A DNA stretch of 64,000 bases from Sulfurivermis fontis. Its GTDB lineage: Bacteria; Pseudomonadota; Gammaproteobacteria; Thiohalomonadales; Thiohalomonadaceae. Below are positions 1-12,331 of this stretch, in pieces (the stretch's first letter is position 1; each line of letters opens with the position of its first letter). The notes below the pieces were generated by a model. That model saw only the letters and a list, made by a program, of their open reading frames with translations. It had not been told where the DNA came from and did not search any database. Where the stretch lies: assembly GCF_004001245.1 (NCBI RefSeq), contig NZ_AP018724.1:1-64000 (forward strand). The letters run 5' to 3'. The position numbers and the translations under genes were made by a program.

Positions 1-90
1 CTGTCTTACCGAACAACGCGGGGTGTGGATAACTTTCCGCTTCGGGTATAGACTGCCCCTCTTTTCCGTACTCCACCCAGAGAATACTTC
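1..90. promoter_or_regulatory. dnaA upstream region with a DnaA box
   Basis: Short non-coding leader in front of dnaA. It carries a perfect DnaA box on the minus strand (TGTGGATAA at 24-32). A box this close to the start codon suggests DnaA autoregulation, which is an inference. The window begins here, so any promoter or rpmH gene further upstream cannot be seen. Confidence 0.6.
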
Positions 91-1449
91 GTGGCCGAAT
101 CCCTGTGGCAGCACTGTCTTGAGCGTCTGGAAGACGAGCTGCCTGCGCAACAGTTCAATACCTGGATCCGACCGCTGCATGCGGAACGGGACGGGGATAC
201 GCTGCGTCTGCTGGCACCCAACCGTTTCGTGCTCGACTGGGTGAAGGATCGCTACAGCGAGCAGATCATCGCATACGCACGCCAGGCAAGCGGCAATAAC
301 GCCTTGCAGTTGGTGCTGGAAATCGGCAGCCGCAGAAAGTCCGAATCCGGCCAGTCGTCACAGCCGACGACGGCAACACCCGCCAGCCGGGTGGCAGAAC
401 CTGCGGCGCGCAGCGGAACCGGCTCCCGACGCAACAATCTGAACAGCAGTTTCACCTTCGACAATTTCGTCGAGGGCAAGTCCAACCAGCTGGCGCGGGC
501 TGCCTCGGTACAGGTCGCCCTGAACCCTGGAGTAGCCTATAACCCGTTGTTTTTGTACGGTGGTGTCGGTCTGGGCAAGACCCATCTGATGCATGCGATC
601 GGCAACATGATCCTACAACAGAAACCGGGTGCCAATGTAGTCTACCTGCATTCCGAACGGTTTGTAGCCGATATGGTCAAGGCGCTGCAACACAACGCCA
701 TCAACGAGTTCAAACGTCACTACCGATCGGTCGATGCCCTGCTCATTGACGATATCCAGTTTTTCGCCGGCAAGGAGCGGTCCCAGGAAGAGTTTTTCCA
801 TACCTTCAATGCCCTGCTCGAAGGCCAGCAACAGGTCATCCTGACCTGCGATCGCTATCCCAAGGAGGTCGAGGGGCTGGAAGAGCGCCTCAAGTCGCGC
901 TTCGGTTGGGGTCTGACTGTGGCCATCGAGCCGCCGGAACTGGAAACACGCGTCGCCATATTGATGAGCAAGGCCCAGCAGATAGGCGCCGCCCTGCCGC
1001 CGGAAGTAGCGTTTTTGATCGCCAAGCGGATCCGCTCCAACATCCGTGAGCTGGAAGGCGCACTGCGCCGTGTCATTGCCAATGCCCATTTCACCGCACG
1101 GCCCATCACTCTGGATTTTGCCAAGGAGGCCTTGAGCGACCTCCTCGCACTGCAGGAAAAACTGGTCACTATCGAAAACATTCAAAAGACGGTGGCTGAA
1201 TATTATAAGATTCGTGTAGCGGATCTCCTTTCCAAGCGGCGCAGCCGCTCCGTGGCACGACCCCGGCAAGTGGCGATGGCGCTGGCAAAGGAACTGACCA
1301 GTCACAGCCTGCCGGAGATCGGCGATGCTTTCGGCGGTCGGGATCATACGACCGTGATACACGCTTGCCGCAAGATCCAGGAGCTGCGTGAAACAGAACC
1401 ACGTATAGGGGAAGACTACGCCAATTTGTTGAGAAGCCTGTCGACTTGA
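91..1449 (+). CDS. dnaA: Chromosomal replication initiator protein DnaA
   Basis: DnaA binds 9-mer boxes at oriC, oligomerises with ATP and melts the AT-rich element to load DnaB. The 452 aa length is typical. An N-terminal DnaB/DiaA interaction domain is followed by a variable linker (about residues 85-115, rich in S/T/A). The AAA+ core has Walker [10 protein letters not shown] near 157 and Walker [10 protein letters not shown] near 217. Domain IV carries the signature [16 protein letters not shown] near 413. The start is GTG at 91, which gives the usual MAESLWQ-type N-terminus; an upstream ATG lies in another frame. It is first in the classic dnaA-dnaN-recF-gyrB order. A DnaA box lies directly upstream. 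Confidence 0.98.
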   Translation: MAESLWQHCLERLEDELPAQQFNTWIRPLHAERDGDTLRLLAPNRFVLDWVKDRYSEQIIAYARQASGNNALQLVLEIGSRRKSESGQSSQPTTATPASRVAEPAARSGTGSRRNNLNSSFTFDNFVEGKSNQLARAASVQVALNPGVAYNPLFLYGGVGLGKTHLMHAIGNMILQQKPGANVVYLHSERFVADMVKALQHNAINEFKRHYRSVDALLIDDIQFFAGKERSQEEFFHTFNALLEGQQQVILTCDRYPKEVEGLEERLKSRFGWGLTVAIEPPELETRVAILMSKAQQIGAALPPEVAFLIAKRIRSNIRELEGALRRVIANAHFTARPITLDFAKEALSDLLALQEKLVTIENIQKTVAEYYKIRVADLLSKRRSRSVARPRQVAMALAKELTSHSLPEIGDAFGGRDHTTVIHACRKIQELRETEPRIGEDYANLLRSLST

Positions 1450-1676
1450 TGGGGGGAAGCTGTGGATAGATTTTCTCGATTTCAATCTGTGGATAAATAC
1501 TCGATTAATCCACAGCTAATACAAAGTTGCACACGGCTTGATGGTATGTATTTTATCTCAACAACAAATTGATTTTAAAATACTTTTTGTGTTTATCCAC
1601 AAGATTTTCCGCTGTAATTGCTGTTACAAGAGCTTTAAATATTCAAAACCAATAAATAAATGATGGGACAAAGGAC
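1450..1676. other. Probable oriC (dnaA-dnaN intergenic)
   Basis: This 227 bp gap holds several DnaA-box matches: TGTGGATAG 1461-1469, TGTGGATAA 1488-1496, TAATCCACA 1506-1514 (one mismatch) and TTATCCACA 1593-1601. Between them, about 1541-1590 is strongly AT-rich and could be the DNA-unwinding element. In many Gammaproteobacteria (e.g. Pseudomonas) the origin lies beside dnaA, so I infer oriC here. The dnaN promoter should also be in this gap, and the ribosome binding site AAGGA sits just before the dnaN ATG. Confidence 0.75.
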
Positions 1677-2780
1677 ATGAAATTCACCATCTCACGCGAA
1701 GCGTTGCTCAAGCCCTTGCAGGTTATCGGTGGAGTCGTCGAAAAGCGGCAGACATTGCCCATCCTGGCCAATGTATTGGTACAGGTCGATAAAGGTAAAC
1801 TCACCCTGACCGGCACCGATTTGGAAGTAGAGCTGACTGCCACGGCTGAAGTCGAGAAAGGTGGCAGTGATGGTGAGATTACCATGCCGGCTCGCAAATT
1901 CAGCGATATTTGTCGTGCCCTGCCCGATCAGGCCGTCATAGAAGTCTCCGTTGAAAACGACAAGGCACAGATTCGATCCGGCAAGAGCCGATTCACGTTG
2001 AGCACCCTCCCTGCAACAGAATATCCGGCAGCGGAAGCTGTGGCGGGTTCCTTTCGTTTGGCCGTCTCCCAAGAGGTACTCAAGGGCTTGTTGGAACAAA
2101 CACATTTCTGTATGGCCAATCAGGATGTGCGCTATTACCTCAACGGCATGTTGCTGGAGATCAAAGGTGGACAATTGCGTACGGTTGCCACCGACGGGCA
2201 TCGTTTGGCCATCAGCGAAGTCGCTTGCCCTGAAGCGGCTGGTGAGGAACGTCAGGTAATCATCCCGCGTAAAGGCGTGATGGAACTCAGCCGTCTGCTC
2301 GGCGAGGGCGAAACGCAATGTGAGCTGACGCTAGGCAGTAACCATATTCGTGTAGCGTTGGGAAATGTAGTGATGACCTCCAAGCTGATCGACGGTCGTT
2401 TTCCTGACTATGAGCGCGTGGTCCCGAAGGCGGGGGAACGTGTCGTCAGCGCAGATCGCCATCTTTTGCGCCAGGCCTTGCAACGCACTTCGATACTCTC
2501 CAACGAAAAATATCGTGGTATCCGGTTGCAGTTTGAGCAGGACCTGCTGAAGGCAACGGTCAACAATCCTGAACAGGAGGAGGCGGAGGAAGAGGTTGAA
2601 GTCAGCTACAGTGGTACGGAATTCGAGATAGGTTTCAATGTTTCCTATCTACTGGATGCACTGAATGTGGTAAAGCAGGATCAGGTGGTGCTGAATATGA
2701 CCGATGCCAACAGCAGTTGCCTGATATATGGACAGGGCGATCAATCATCACGCTATGTGGTCATGCCCATGCGTCTCTAA
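1677..2780 (+). CDS. dnaN: DNA polymerase III beta subunit (sliding clamp)
   Basis: The clamp encircles DNA as a dimer and tethers polymerase III and many repair factors. The 367 aa protein starts MKFTISREALLKPLQ and contains the three tandem clamp folds; it ends in the typical PMRL that forms part of the partner-binding cleft. The ATG at 1677 follows an AAGGA ribosome binding site. It lies 27 bp upstream of recF, and the two are probably cotranscribed. Nothing unusual was seen. Confidence 0.98.
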   Translation: MKFTISREALLKPLQVIGGVVEKRQTLPILANVLVQVDKGKLTLTGTDLEVELTATAEVEKGGSDGEITMPARKFSDICRALPDQAVIEVSVENDKAQIRSGKSRFTLSTLPATEYPAAEAVAGSFRLAVSQEVLKGLLEQTHFCMANQDVRYYLNGMLLEIKGGQLRTVATDGHRLAISEVACPEAAGEERQVIIPRKGVMELSRLLGEGETQCELTLGSNHIRVALGNVVMTSKLIDGRFPDYERVVPKAGERVVSADRHLLRQALQRTSILSNEKYRGIRLQFEQDLLKATVNNPEQEEAEEEVEVSYSGTEFEIGFNVSYLLDALNVVKQDQVVLNMTDANSSCLIYGQGDQSSRYVVMPMRL

Positions 2781-2807
2781 TCCTTCCAAGGCAACGCCAC
2801 TTTACCC

Positions 2808-3890
2808 ATGGCGCTAATACATTTCGAGGTCAGGGGGCTACGCAACCTGACCACTGCTTCTTTTTCCCCCTCCCCTTCTATCACTTTACTGTTCGGTCCC
2901 AATGGCAGTGGCAAGACCACTGTGCTCGAGGGTGTGTATCTTCTTGGCATGGCACGATCCTTTCGTACTCAGCAGACACGTAAACTCATCCAATATGGAA
3001 TGACTGTCGCGACCGTGTTTGGCCGGGTGGATACGGGCCATGCACAGTATGGACTGGGTGTACAAAAACAGAACGGCGATGTGACCCTGATACGTGTCAA
3101 CGGAGAACGTCAGGAAACGGCCTCTGTACTGGCCGGCCTACTGCCGCTGCAACTCATTACACCGGAATCGCATACCCTGCTGAAAGGTGAACCCCGGGAG
3201 CGACGGTCCTATATGGACTGGGGATTGTTCCACGTGGAACATGAATTCCTCGACTTGTGGAAGCGTTATCGTCGTTATCTTGAGCAACGCAATGCTGCAT
3301 TACGTGGTCGGGTGCATGCTGGTGAAATGTCACACTGGGAGCAGGGTTTGGCCGATTGTGGAGAGGCTTTGGCTGCGATGCGTGAACGCTATATACAAGA
3401 GATTTCACCACTATTCGCAAAAATATTCACTGTACTGCTCGAAGAGGAAGCTCCACGACTCATTTACCGCCGCGGGTGGCCAAAGGATCACGCATTGATC
3501 GAGGTGCTGGAGCGCAATCGTGCCAGTGAGAGGGTAAGCGGATATACGATGGCTGGCCCGCATCGGGCTGATCTCCGTCTGGTGACTGCCGAGGGACTCG
3601 ATGCGGCCGACAGTTTTTCGCGTGGACAACAGAAACTGGCGGTTTGCGCGCTGCGTCTGGCGCAAATGCAGTATCTGCAGAATGTCGCTGGTCGGCGTTG
3701 TACACTCTTACTCGATGATTTACCGGCAGAGTTGGATCAAAGGCGACGGCATCTCTTGATGCAGTCTGTGGCCAGTTCCGGTGCGCAATGCCTGGTGACG
3801 GCAACGGACCGTAATCTGTTGGACCTGTCACCTTGGAACGAGGCCGCAGTGTTCCACGTGGAACATGGTGTAGTGACGGAAGTGGTATAA
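2808..3890 (+). CDS. recF: DNA replication and repair protein RecF
   Basis: RecF is an SMC-like ATPase that with RecO and RecR loads RecA at ssDNA gaps. The 360 aa protein has Walker A FGPNGSGKTT near residues 29-38, ABC signature FSRGQQKLAV near 267 and Walker B LLLDDLPAEL near 303. The gene body carries two perfect 16-bp parS-like palindromes (3226-3241 and 3850-3865), both read as FHVEH in the protein. Its last codons overlap a TATAAT box that may drive gyrB. Confidence 0.97.
   Translation: MALIHFEVRGLRNLTTASFSPSPSITLLFGPNGSGKTTVLEGVYLLGMARSFRTQQTRKLIQYGMTVATVFGRVDTGHAQYGLGVQKQNGDVTLIRVNGERQETASVLAGLLPLQLITPESHTLLKGEPRERRSYMDWGLFHVEHEFLDLWKRYRRYLEQRNAALRGRVHAGEMSHWEQGLADCGEALAAMRERYIQEISPLFAKIFTVLLEEEAPRLIYRRGWPKDHALIEVLERNRASERVSGYTMAGPHRADLRLVTAEGLDAADSFSRGQQKLAVCALRLAQMQYLQNVAGRRCTLLLDDLPAELDQRRRHLLMQSVASSGAQCLVTATDRNLLDLSPWNEAAVFHVEHGVVTEVV
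3226..3241. promoter_or_regulatory. parS centromere site, copy 1
   Basis: TGTTCCACGTGGAACA is a perfect 16-bp palindrome and equals the Pseudomonas-type parS consensus bound by chromosomal ParB. It lies inside recF, close to the origin, where gammaproteobacterial parS sites usually cluster. parA and parB are not in this window. The site identity is read from sequence; function is inferred. Confidence 0.85.
3850..3865. promoter_or_regulatory. parS centromere site, copy 2, beside the gyrB promoter
   Basis: Second exact copy of TGTTCCACGTGGAACA, 624 bp after the first, near the 3' end of recF. It overlaps the place where a -35 element for the TATAAT at 3886-3891 would lie, so ParB binding might affect gyrB transcription. 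That regulatory link is an inference. Confidence 0.82.
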
Positions 3891-3891
3891 T
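3883..3891 (+). promoter_or_regulatory. Extended -10 promoter for gyrB
   Basis: TGGTATAAT is a perfect TATAAT hexamer with an upstream TG, an extended -10 element. It overlaps the recF stop codon. The predicted start of transcription is about 3898, leaving a ~19 nt leader before the gyrB ATG at 3917 with ribosome binding site AAGGGAG. No good -35 is seen, which fits an extended -10 promoter. Confidence 0.55.
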
Positions 3892-3916
3892 GCGCGCCTT
3901 ACAAGGGAGTTGATGA

Positions 3917-6331
<2,415 letters not shown>

Positions 6332-6354
6332 TACGGTATAAGCCGGGCAGTAAA

Positions 6355-6381
6355 AAGGGGAAGGTGTGACACCTTCCCCTT
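6355..6381. terminator. Bidirectional terminator between gyrB and fbp
   Basis: Arms AAGGGGAAGGTGT (6355-6367) and its complement (6369-6381) form a 13-bp stem, flanked by A-rich sequence on the gyrB side and T/C on the other. It sits between two convergent genes and probably ends both transcripts. Confidence 0.7.
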
Positions 6382-6406
6382 GTGCTGTCCGTAAGCCAGA
6401 AAACGC

Positions 6407-7426
6407 CTACTGCATTTCCTGGTGATACTTGGCGATGAGCTCCACTTCGTTCTTCGAGCCGAGGATCACCGGAACACGCTGGTGCAGGTGGCTCGGCTGG
6501 ATGTCGAGGATGCGGTGCTGGCCGGTGATGGCCGCGCCGCCGGCCTGCTCTACGATGAAGGCCATGGGGTTGGCCTCGTACATCAGGCGCAGTTTACCCT
6601 CGGTGCCCTTCTCCTTCATCTTGCTGTCCAGCGGATACATGAATACACCACCGCGAGTCAGGATGCGGTGCACCTCGGCCACCATGGAGGCAATCCAGCG
6701 CATGTTGAAATCCTTGCCGCGCGGACCTTCCTTGCCGGCCAGGCACTCGTCCACGTAACGCTTCACTGGGGTTTCCCAGAAACGCATGTTGGAGGCGTTG
6801 ATGGCGAACTCCTTGGTGTCGGCCGGAATGGTCATGTTGGGGTGAGTGAGGACAAACTCACCGATATTCTGGTCCAGGGTGAAGCCGTTCACGCCGCGGC
6901 CGGTGGTCAGCACCATCATGGTGGACGGGCCGTACAGGGCGTAGCCGGCGCAGACCTGCTCGGTGCCGCGCTGTAGGAAATCCTCGGCCGTCGGGTTCAC
7001 GCAATTACCCTTGCAGCGCAGGATGGAGAAGATGGTGCCCACGGAGACGTTGACGTCGATGTTGGACGAGCCGTCCAGCGGGTCAAAGGTCATCAGATAT
7101 TTGCCGCGCGGGTACTGGCTGGGGATCTGGTAGACCTCTTCCATCTCCTCCGAGGCCATGGCGGCCAGATGGCCGGCCCACTCGTTGGTCTTGAGGAACA
7201 CCTCGTTGGAAATAACGTCCAGCTTCTTCTGATCCTCGCCCTGCACATTCTCGGTGCCGGCGGCGCCCAGTACGCCGACCAGGGCGCCGTGGTTGACCAG
7301 ATTGGAGATTACCTTGCAGGCGGTGACGACGTCATTGAGCAGGGAGGTGAAGTCGCCGGTGGCGCCGGGGATGTGGCGCTGTTCCTCGATGATAAATTGT
7401 GTAATGGTAGTGCGGTGGTTGTGCAT
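6407..7426 (-). CDS. fbp: Class 1 fructose-1,6-bisphosphatase
   Basis: Hydrolyses fructose 1,6-bisphosphate to fructose 6-phosphate in gluconeogenesis, and in the Calvin cycle of autotrophs. From the start [16 protein letters not shown] the protein is 339 aa, normal for class 1. The metal and substrate motif [20 protein letters not shown] is present, and the C-terminus has [19 protein letters not shown] chose the ATG at 7426 because AGGAAG lies upstream; the open frame extends to 7537 without homology. It is transcribed alone, converging on gyrB. Confidence 0.96.
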   Translation of the reverse strand: MHNHRTTITQFIIEEQRHIPGATGDFTSLLNDVVTACKVISNLVNHGALVGVLGAAGTENVQGEDQKKLDVISNEVFLKTNEWAGHLAAMASEEMEEVYQIPSQYPRGKYLMTFDPLDGSSNIDVNVSVGTIFSILRCKGNCVNPTAEDFLQRGTEQVCAGYALYGPSTMMVLTTGRGVNGFTLDQNIGEFVLTHPNMTIPADTKEFAINASNMRFWETPVKRYVDECLAGKEGPRGKDFNMRWIASMVAEVHRILTRGGVFMYPLDSKMKEKGTEGKLRLMYEANPMAFIVEQAGGAAITGQHRILDIQPSHLHQRVPVILGSKNEVELIAKYHQEMQ

Positions 7427-7559
7427 GTCGATGCTTCCTGAAGTTTGAAAAGAAAACCTGCTCCCGGGACATGTCCGGTCCCGTGCCCTTAATAGCCCGG
7501 AGGCTGGGTCTGGAGTTCGCGGCAGAGGCGCCGCCAAAAACTTGAGTTATGTCAGTATA

Positions 7560-8303
7560 TCACGGACTGATGACCGAACCAGCGGGTGCCGGGAGGGTGG
7601 AAATACGGGTCATGGTATCCTCAATCCAGTTTTCCACCATGGCATTGATTTCGCCGGTGTCCTTGCCCTGCGGATCGATGACCGGGCCGACGACCACGTC
7701 GATGGTGCCGGGATATTTCAGGACGCTGTTGCGGCGCCAGAACTCGCCGGCATTGTGTGCCACAGGCACGATGGGATAGCCGCTTTTCTTCGCCAGCATG
7801 GCGCCGCCGATGTTGTATTTGCCCCGGACACCCGGCGCCGTACGTGTGCCCTCGGGGAAGATCACCACCCAAATCCCCCTGCGCAGGCGATCAGTGCCCT
7901 GCTCGACCACTTGTTGCAGGGCCTTGCGCCCGGCACGACGATCGATACCAATGGCTTCGAGCAGAGCCAGTCCCCAGCCGAAGATAGGAATGAAAAGCAG
8001 TGAGCGCTTCAGTACCCAAGTCTGTGGCGGAAAGATACGCTGCAAGGCCAGGGTCTCCCAGGCCGATTGGTGTTTGGACAGAATGATGGCCGGTCCGGTG
8101 GGAATGTGTTCCCGTCCGCTCACCCGGTAGCGCAGATTGCAGGTCAGCGCCAGCCACCAGATTACGAACTGGCCCCAGCGGGTCATCACCCAATAGCGGG
8201 TGCGGTAGGAAAACGGAAACACCAACGGCATGAAAGGCAGCAACACCACCAGCCCGCCGATCATACCGACGTAAAACAGCAGGGAGCGCAGCCAGAGCAT
8301 CAT
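7560..8303 (-). CDS. 1-acyl-sn-glycerol-3-phosphate acyltransferase family protein
   Basis: Membrane-associated acyltransferase of the PlsC family, predicted to acylate lysophosphatidate or a related lysolipid. The 247 aa protein has one or two hydrophobic helices at the N-terminus (residues 1-30 and about 45-60), motif I SKHQSAWETL, motif III VIFPEGTR and YPIVPVAHNAG. Motif I is HX4E rather than the textbook HX4D; I recall this as usual for PlsC homologues next to gmhB, so I do not read it as loss of function. The start overlaps the gmhB stop by 4 bp (ATGA), so it is translationally coupled and last in the glyQ-led operon. Confidence 0.9.
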   Translation of the reverse strand: MMLWLRSLLFYVGMIGGLVVLLPFMPLVFPFSYRTRYWVMTRWGQFVIWWLALTCNLRYRVSGREHIPTGPAIILSKHQSAWETLALQRIFPPQTWVLKRSLLFIPIFGWGLALLEAIGIDRRAGRKALQQVVEQGTDRLRRGIWVVIFPEGTRTAPGVRGKYNIGGAMLAKKSGYPIVPVAHNAGEFWRRNSVLKYPGTIDVVVGPVIDPQGKDTGEINAMVENWIEDTMTRISTLPAPAGSVISP

Positions 8304-8836
8304 TGCAGCAGCGCGTCCACGGCGGCGGCCAGATCCGCATACACCGGTATGCCGTCGAGTCCCTTGCCCTTCGCCAGGGTGCGCTCCCCCTTACCAGTAC
8401 GCACCAGGATGGGCTGGGCTCCTACAGCTTGCGCGGCCTCAAGGTCGCGCAGGGAATCGCCAATGGCCGGCACGCCTTGCAGCGATACTTGCAGACGCGC
8501 CCCGATGTCACGAAACAGCCCGGGCTTGGGCTTGCGGCAATCGCACTGATCGTCAGGACCATGGGGGCAATAGAAGATGGCCTCGATCTGGCCGCCGAGC
8601 GGAGCCAACAGACGGTGTAATTTGTCATGGATGCGCTGCAGGGTGGTGAGGTCGTAGTAGCCCCGTGCCACCCCCGACTGATTGGTCGCCACCACTACCC
8701 GCCAGCCGGCCTGGGTCAGGCGGGCGATGGCCTCCAGGCTGCCGGGGATAGGAATGAACTCTTCCGGCGACTTGATGTAGTCGTCGGAGTCTTCGTTGAT
8801 GACACCGTCGCGGTCGAGGACGATCAGCTTGAGCAT
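8300..8836 (-). CDS. gmhB: D-glycero-beta-D-manno-heptose 1,7-bisphosphate 7-phosphatase
   Basis: HAD-family phosphatase that removes the 7-phosphate in ADP-heptose synthesis for lipopolysaccharide inner core. The 178 aa protein has the nucleophile motif LDRDGVINEDS at residues 6-16, motif II ATNQSG, and a zinc-binding cluster CPHGPDDQCDCRKPKPG typical of GmhB. The ATG shares a base with the stop of the upstream MazG-like gene (TGATG), and its 3' end overlaps the acyltransferase gene. The glyQS-gmhB-plsC order is conserved in Pseudomonas and relatives. Confidence 0.95.
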   Translation of the reverse strand: MLKLIVLDRDGVINEDSDDYIKSPEEFIPIPGSLEAIARLTQAGWRVVVATNQSGVARGYYDLTTLQRIHDKLHRLLAPLGGQIEAIFYCPHGPDDQCDCRKPKPGLFRDIGARLQVSLQGVPAIGDSLRDLEAAQAVGAQPILVRTGKGERTLAKGKGLDGIPVYADLAAAVDALLQ

Positions 8837-9174
8837 CAGTCGCGGAACTCCGAGACGCGGACGCGGCCGTTCACCATGCGTGACTTACGCTGCATGATCT
8901 TGTCCATCTTCTGCCAGAACGCTCGTTTCAGATCGAAGTCGGCGGCGATGGCGGTGCCGATGAGCAGGATGAACAGATCGGCCACCTCTTCGGCCAGTTG
9001 CTCCTTGGGTTTGCCCTTGGTGATGGCGGCACCGATCTCGCCCAGCTCCTCGGCCATCAGCGCCATGCGATAGGTCAACTCCTCGCCGCCGCGGTTCTTG
9101 AAGTCGTGCTTGTGGTGAAAGGCCTGGACGGCCTCCAGCATGGCGGTGTAGGAATCGGCATTGCGTTCAGTCAT
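8836..9174 (-). CDS. MazG-like nucleotide pyrophosphohydrolase
   Basis: All-alpha NTP pyrophosphatase of the MazG/dUTPase-like superfamily, probably cleaving NTPs or modified nucleotides to monophosphates. The 112 aa protein contains ALMAEELGEIGAA and LAEEVADLFILL, the EExxE and ExxD metal-binding helices of this fold. I took the ATG at 9174 (MTERNADSYTAML); the frame is open further upstream but that part overlaps glyS. It lies 14 bp after the glyS stop and overlaps gmhB, so it is within the operon. Substrate is unknown. Confidence 0.85.
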   Translation of the reverse strand: MTERNADSYTAMLEAVQAFHHKHDFKNRGGEELTYRMALMAEELGEIGAAITKGKPKEQLAEEVADLFILLIGTAIAADFDLKRAFWQKMDKIMQRKSRMVNGRVRVSEFRD

Positions 9175-9188
9175 GGCGGTGATCCTGC

Positions 9189-11270
9189 TCAGCCCTGCAA
9201 GCGTGACAGATCGGCGGCCTGGAGGAACAGGTCGGAGAGACGCTTGAGCAAGGCGAGGCGGTTGTTGCGCACGGTTTCGTCTTCGGCCATGACCATCACT
9301 TGATCGAAGAAGGCATCCACCGCGCCTCGCAGCCCGGCCAACTGGCACAAAGCCTCGGTGTAATTGCGCTGGACGAACAGCGGCGCGACCTTGCCGGCCA
9401 TGGCCTCGACCTGGTCGGCCAGGGCCTTCTCCGCCGTATCCAACAGCCGGGCCTTATCGATGCCGGCGGTGATCTCACCGCCGGCCTGACGCAGGATGTT
9501 GGCGATGCGCTTGTTGGCGGCGGCCAGCGCCTCGGCCTCAGGTAGCTTGCGGAAGGTGGTGACGGCACGCACGCGGGCATCGAAATCGCGTGGCTGCGTC
9601 GGCCGCTGCGCCAGTACGGCATCGAAGGTGTCATGGGCCACGCCGCTGTCGGCGTAATAGGCACGCAGGCGCTCGAGCATGAACTCCAGCACCTGATTCA
9701 CCGTGTCGGCGGCGAGCTTGATGCCATTGCTGCCGTAGTTGTCATAAGCCGTCCGTAACAAGGTCTGCAGATCCAGATCGAGATTGTTCTCGATGATGGT
9801 ACGCAGCACGCCGAGCGCGGCGCGGCGTAGGGCAAAGGGGTCCTTGTCGCCGGTAGGCGGCTGGCCGATACCGAAGATGCCCACCAGGGTATCGATGCGA
9901 TCGGCAATGGCAAGGGCCTGGCCGGTGCGCGTCTCGGGCAGCCGGTCGCCGGCGAAGCGTGGCATGTACTGCTCGTCCAGTGCTGCGGCCACTTCGGCGT
10001 CTTCGCCGTCATGGGCGGCATAATAGCGCCCCATGATGCCCTGCAATTCCGGGAATTCACCCACCATGTTGGTGAGCAGGTCGCATTTGGACAGTTCGCC
10101 GGCACGGGTCGCCAGTTTGGCATCGCCGCCGATGTGATAGGCCACGGCGGCGGCCAGTTTGGCGACGCGCGCGCTCTTGTCGGCCAGGGTGCCCAGCTTG
10201 TTCTGGAACACTACGCTCCGAAGCGCCGCACTGCGGGCGGCCAGTTTCTGCTTGCGGTCCTGGTTCCAGAAGAAATCGGCGTCGGTGAGGCGTGGCCTGA
10301 CTACGCGCTCGTTGCCCTCGCGCACGTGGCGCACATCGTGGCTTTCGATGTTGCTCAGGGTGATGAAATAAGGCAGCAGCTTGCCGTCCTTGTCCTGTAC
10401 CGGGAAGTACTTCTGATTGCCCTTCATGGTGGAGATCAGCGCCTCGGCCGGTACCTCCAGGAAGCGCTCCTCGAACTTGCCGGTGACGGCCACCGGCCAT
10501 TCCACCAGGCCGGCCACTTCATCCAGCAGGTCCTCGTCGATGAGGGCCTCGCCGTTCACAGCGGCGGCGGCCTCCAGTACCTGTGCCCGCACCGCCTCGC
10601 GGCGCGCCTCGAAATCGGCCACCACCTTGCCCTCGGTTTCCAGCAGCGGGGCGTAGGCCGCGGGTTCGCCCAGGTACAGCTTGCCCGGGCTCATGAAACG
10701 GTGACCGCGGGTTTCACGCCCGCTGCGGGTGGCGAGGATCTCGCAGTCGATGACGTCGGTACCGAACAGCATCACCACCCAGTGCACCGGACGCACGAAC
10801 TCCGCGTCCAGGCTGCCCCAGCGCATGCGTTTGGGGATCGGCAGCTTGTCGAGGGAGGCCTGCACGATCTCCGGCAGCAGTTCGGCGGTGGGGCGGCCTT
10901 GCAGCCGTGTGCGATGCACCAGCCAGGCGCCCTTGTCGGTCTTGAGGTGGTCGAGCTGATCGACCTCCACGCCGCAGGAGGCCGCGAAGCCCCTGGCGGC
11001 CTGGGTCGGGTTGCCCTCGCCGTCGAAGGCGGCGGTCAGCGCCGGGCCGCGGCGCTCCACTTCCTTGTCGGGTTGGGCCACGGCCAGGTCCTTGACCAGT
11101 ACCGCCAGACGGCGCGGGGTGGCGTAGAAATGTACCTCGCCGCGCACCAGATCGGCCTTGGCCAGCCCTTCCTTCACCCCCTCGCCAAAGGCGATCATCA
11201 GGCGCCTGAGGGCCTTGGGCGGCAGCTCTTCGGTACCGATCTCGACGAGAAAATCCTTGAACGTGCTCAT
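9189..11270 (-). CDS. glyS: Glycine--tRNA ligase beta subunit
   Basis: Beta subunit of the bacterial alpha2beta2 glycyl-tRNA synthetase; it binds and positions tRNA-Gly. The 693 aa length matches the family. The N-terminus DFLVEIGTEELPPKAL is diagnostic, as are PIPKRMRWG and the HD-like region, and the C-terminus has the anticodon-binding fold (FFDQVMVMAEDE, RNNRLALLKRL). Its ATG directly abuts the glyQ stop codon with no gap, giving coupled translation of the two subunits. Confidence 0.97.
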   Translation of the reverse strand: MSTFKDFLVEIGTEELPPKALRRLMIAFGEGVKEGLAKADLVRGEVHFYATPRRLAVLVKDLAVAQPDKEVERRGPALTAAFDGEGNPTQAARGFAASCGVEVDQLDHLKTDKGAWLVHRTRLQGRPTAELLPEIVQASLDKLPIPKRMRWGSLDAEFVRPVHWVVMLFGTDVIDCEILATRSGRETRGHRFMSPGKLYLGEPAAYAPLLETEGKVVADFEARREAVRAQVLEAAAAVNGEALIDEDLLDEVAGLVEWPVAVTGKFEERFLEVPAEALISTMKGNQKYFPVQDKDGKLLPYFITLSNIESHDVRHVREGNERVVRPRLTDADFFWNQDRKQKLAARSAALRSVVFQNKLGTLADKSARVAKLAAAVAYHIGGDAKLATRAGELSKCDLLTNMVGEFPELQGIMGRYYAAHDGEDAEVAAALDEQYMPRFAGDRLPETRTGQALAIADRIDTLVGIFGIGQPPTGDKDPFALRRAALGVLRTIIENNLDLDLQTLLRTAYDNYGSNGIKLAADTVNQVLEFMLERLRAYYADSGVAHDTFDAVLAQRPTQPRDFDARVRAVTTFRKLPEAEALAAANKRIANILRQAGGEITAGIDKARLLDTAEKALADQVEAMAGKVAPLFVQRNYTEALCQLAGLRGAVDAFFDQVMVMAEDETVRNNRLALLKRLSDLFLQAADLSRLQG

Positions 11271-12191
<921 letters not shown>

Positions 12192-12331
12192 GACATCCCC
12201 GCAAAATCCGTTGGGTACAAAAGCGGCGGATTATAGCGCGCCCCTGTCGGGGCAGTTAAGCACTATTAGGGGCGATGGCGGCGCATTTGCGGTAAAATGC
12301 GCCGCCTTATCCCCGCCATACCGAAGGTTTC

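Noticed and set aside
7560-8303. Loss-of-function in the acyltransferase because motif I is HX4E
   Set aside because: PlsC homologues next to gmhB carry this variant as far as I recall, and motif III is intact.
12192-12331. Riboswitch or T-box in front of glyQ
   Set aside because: No conserved glycine riboswitch core or T-box sequence could be picked out; the divergent gap is short and explains itself as two promoters.
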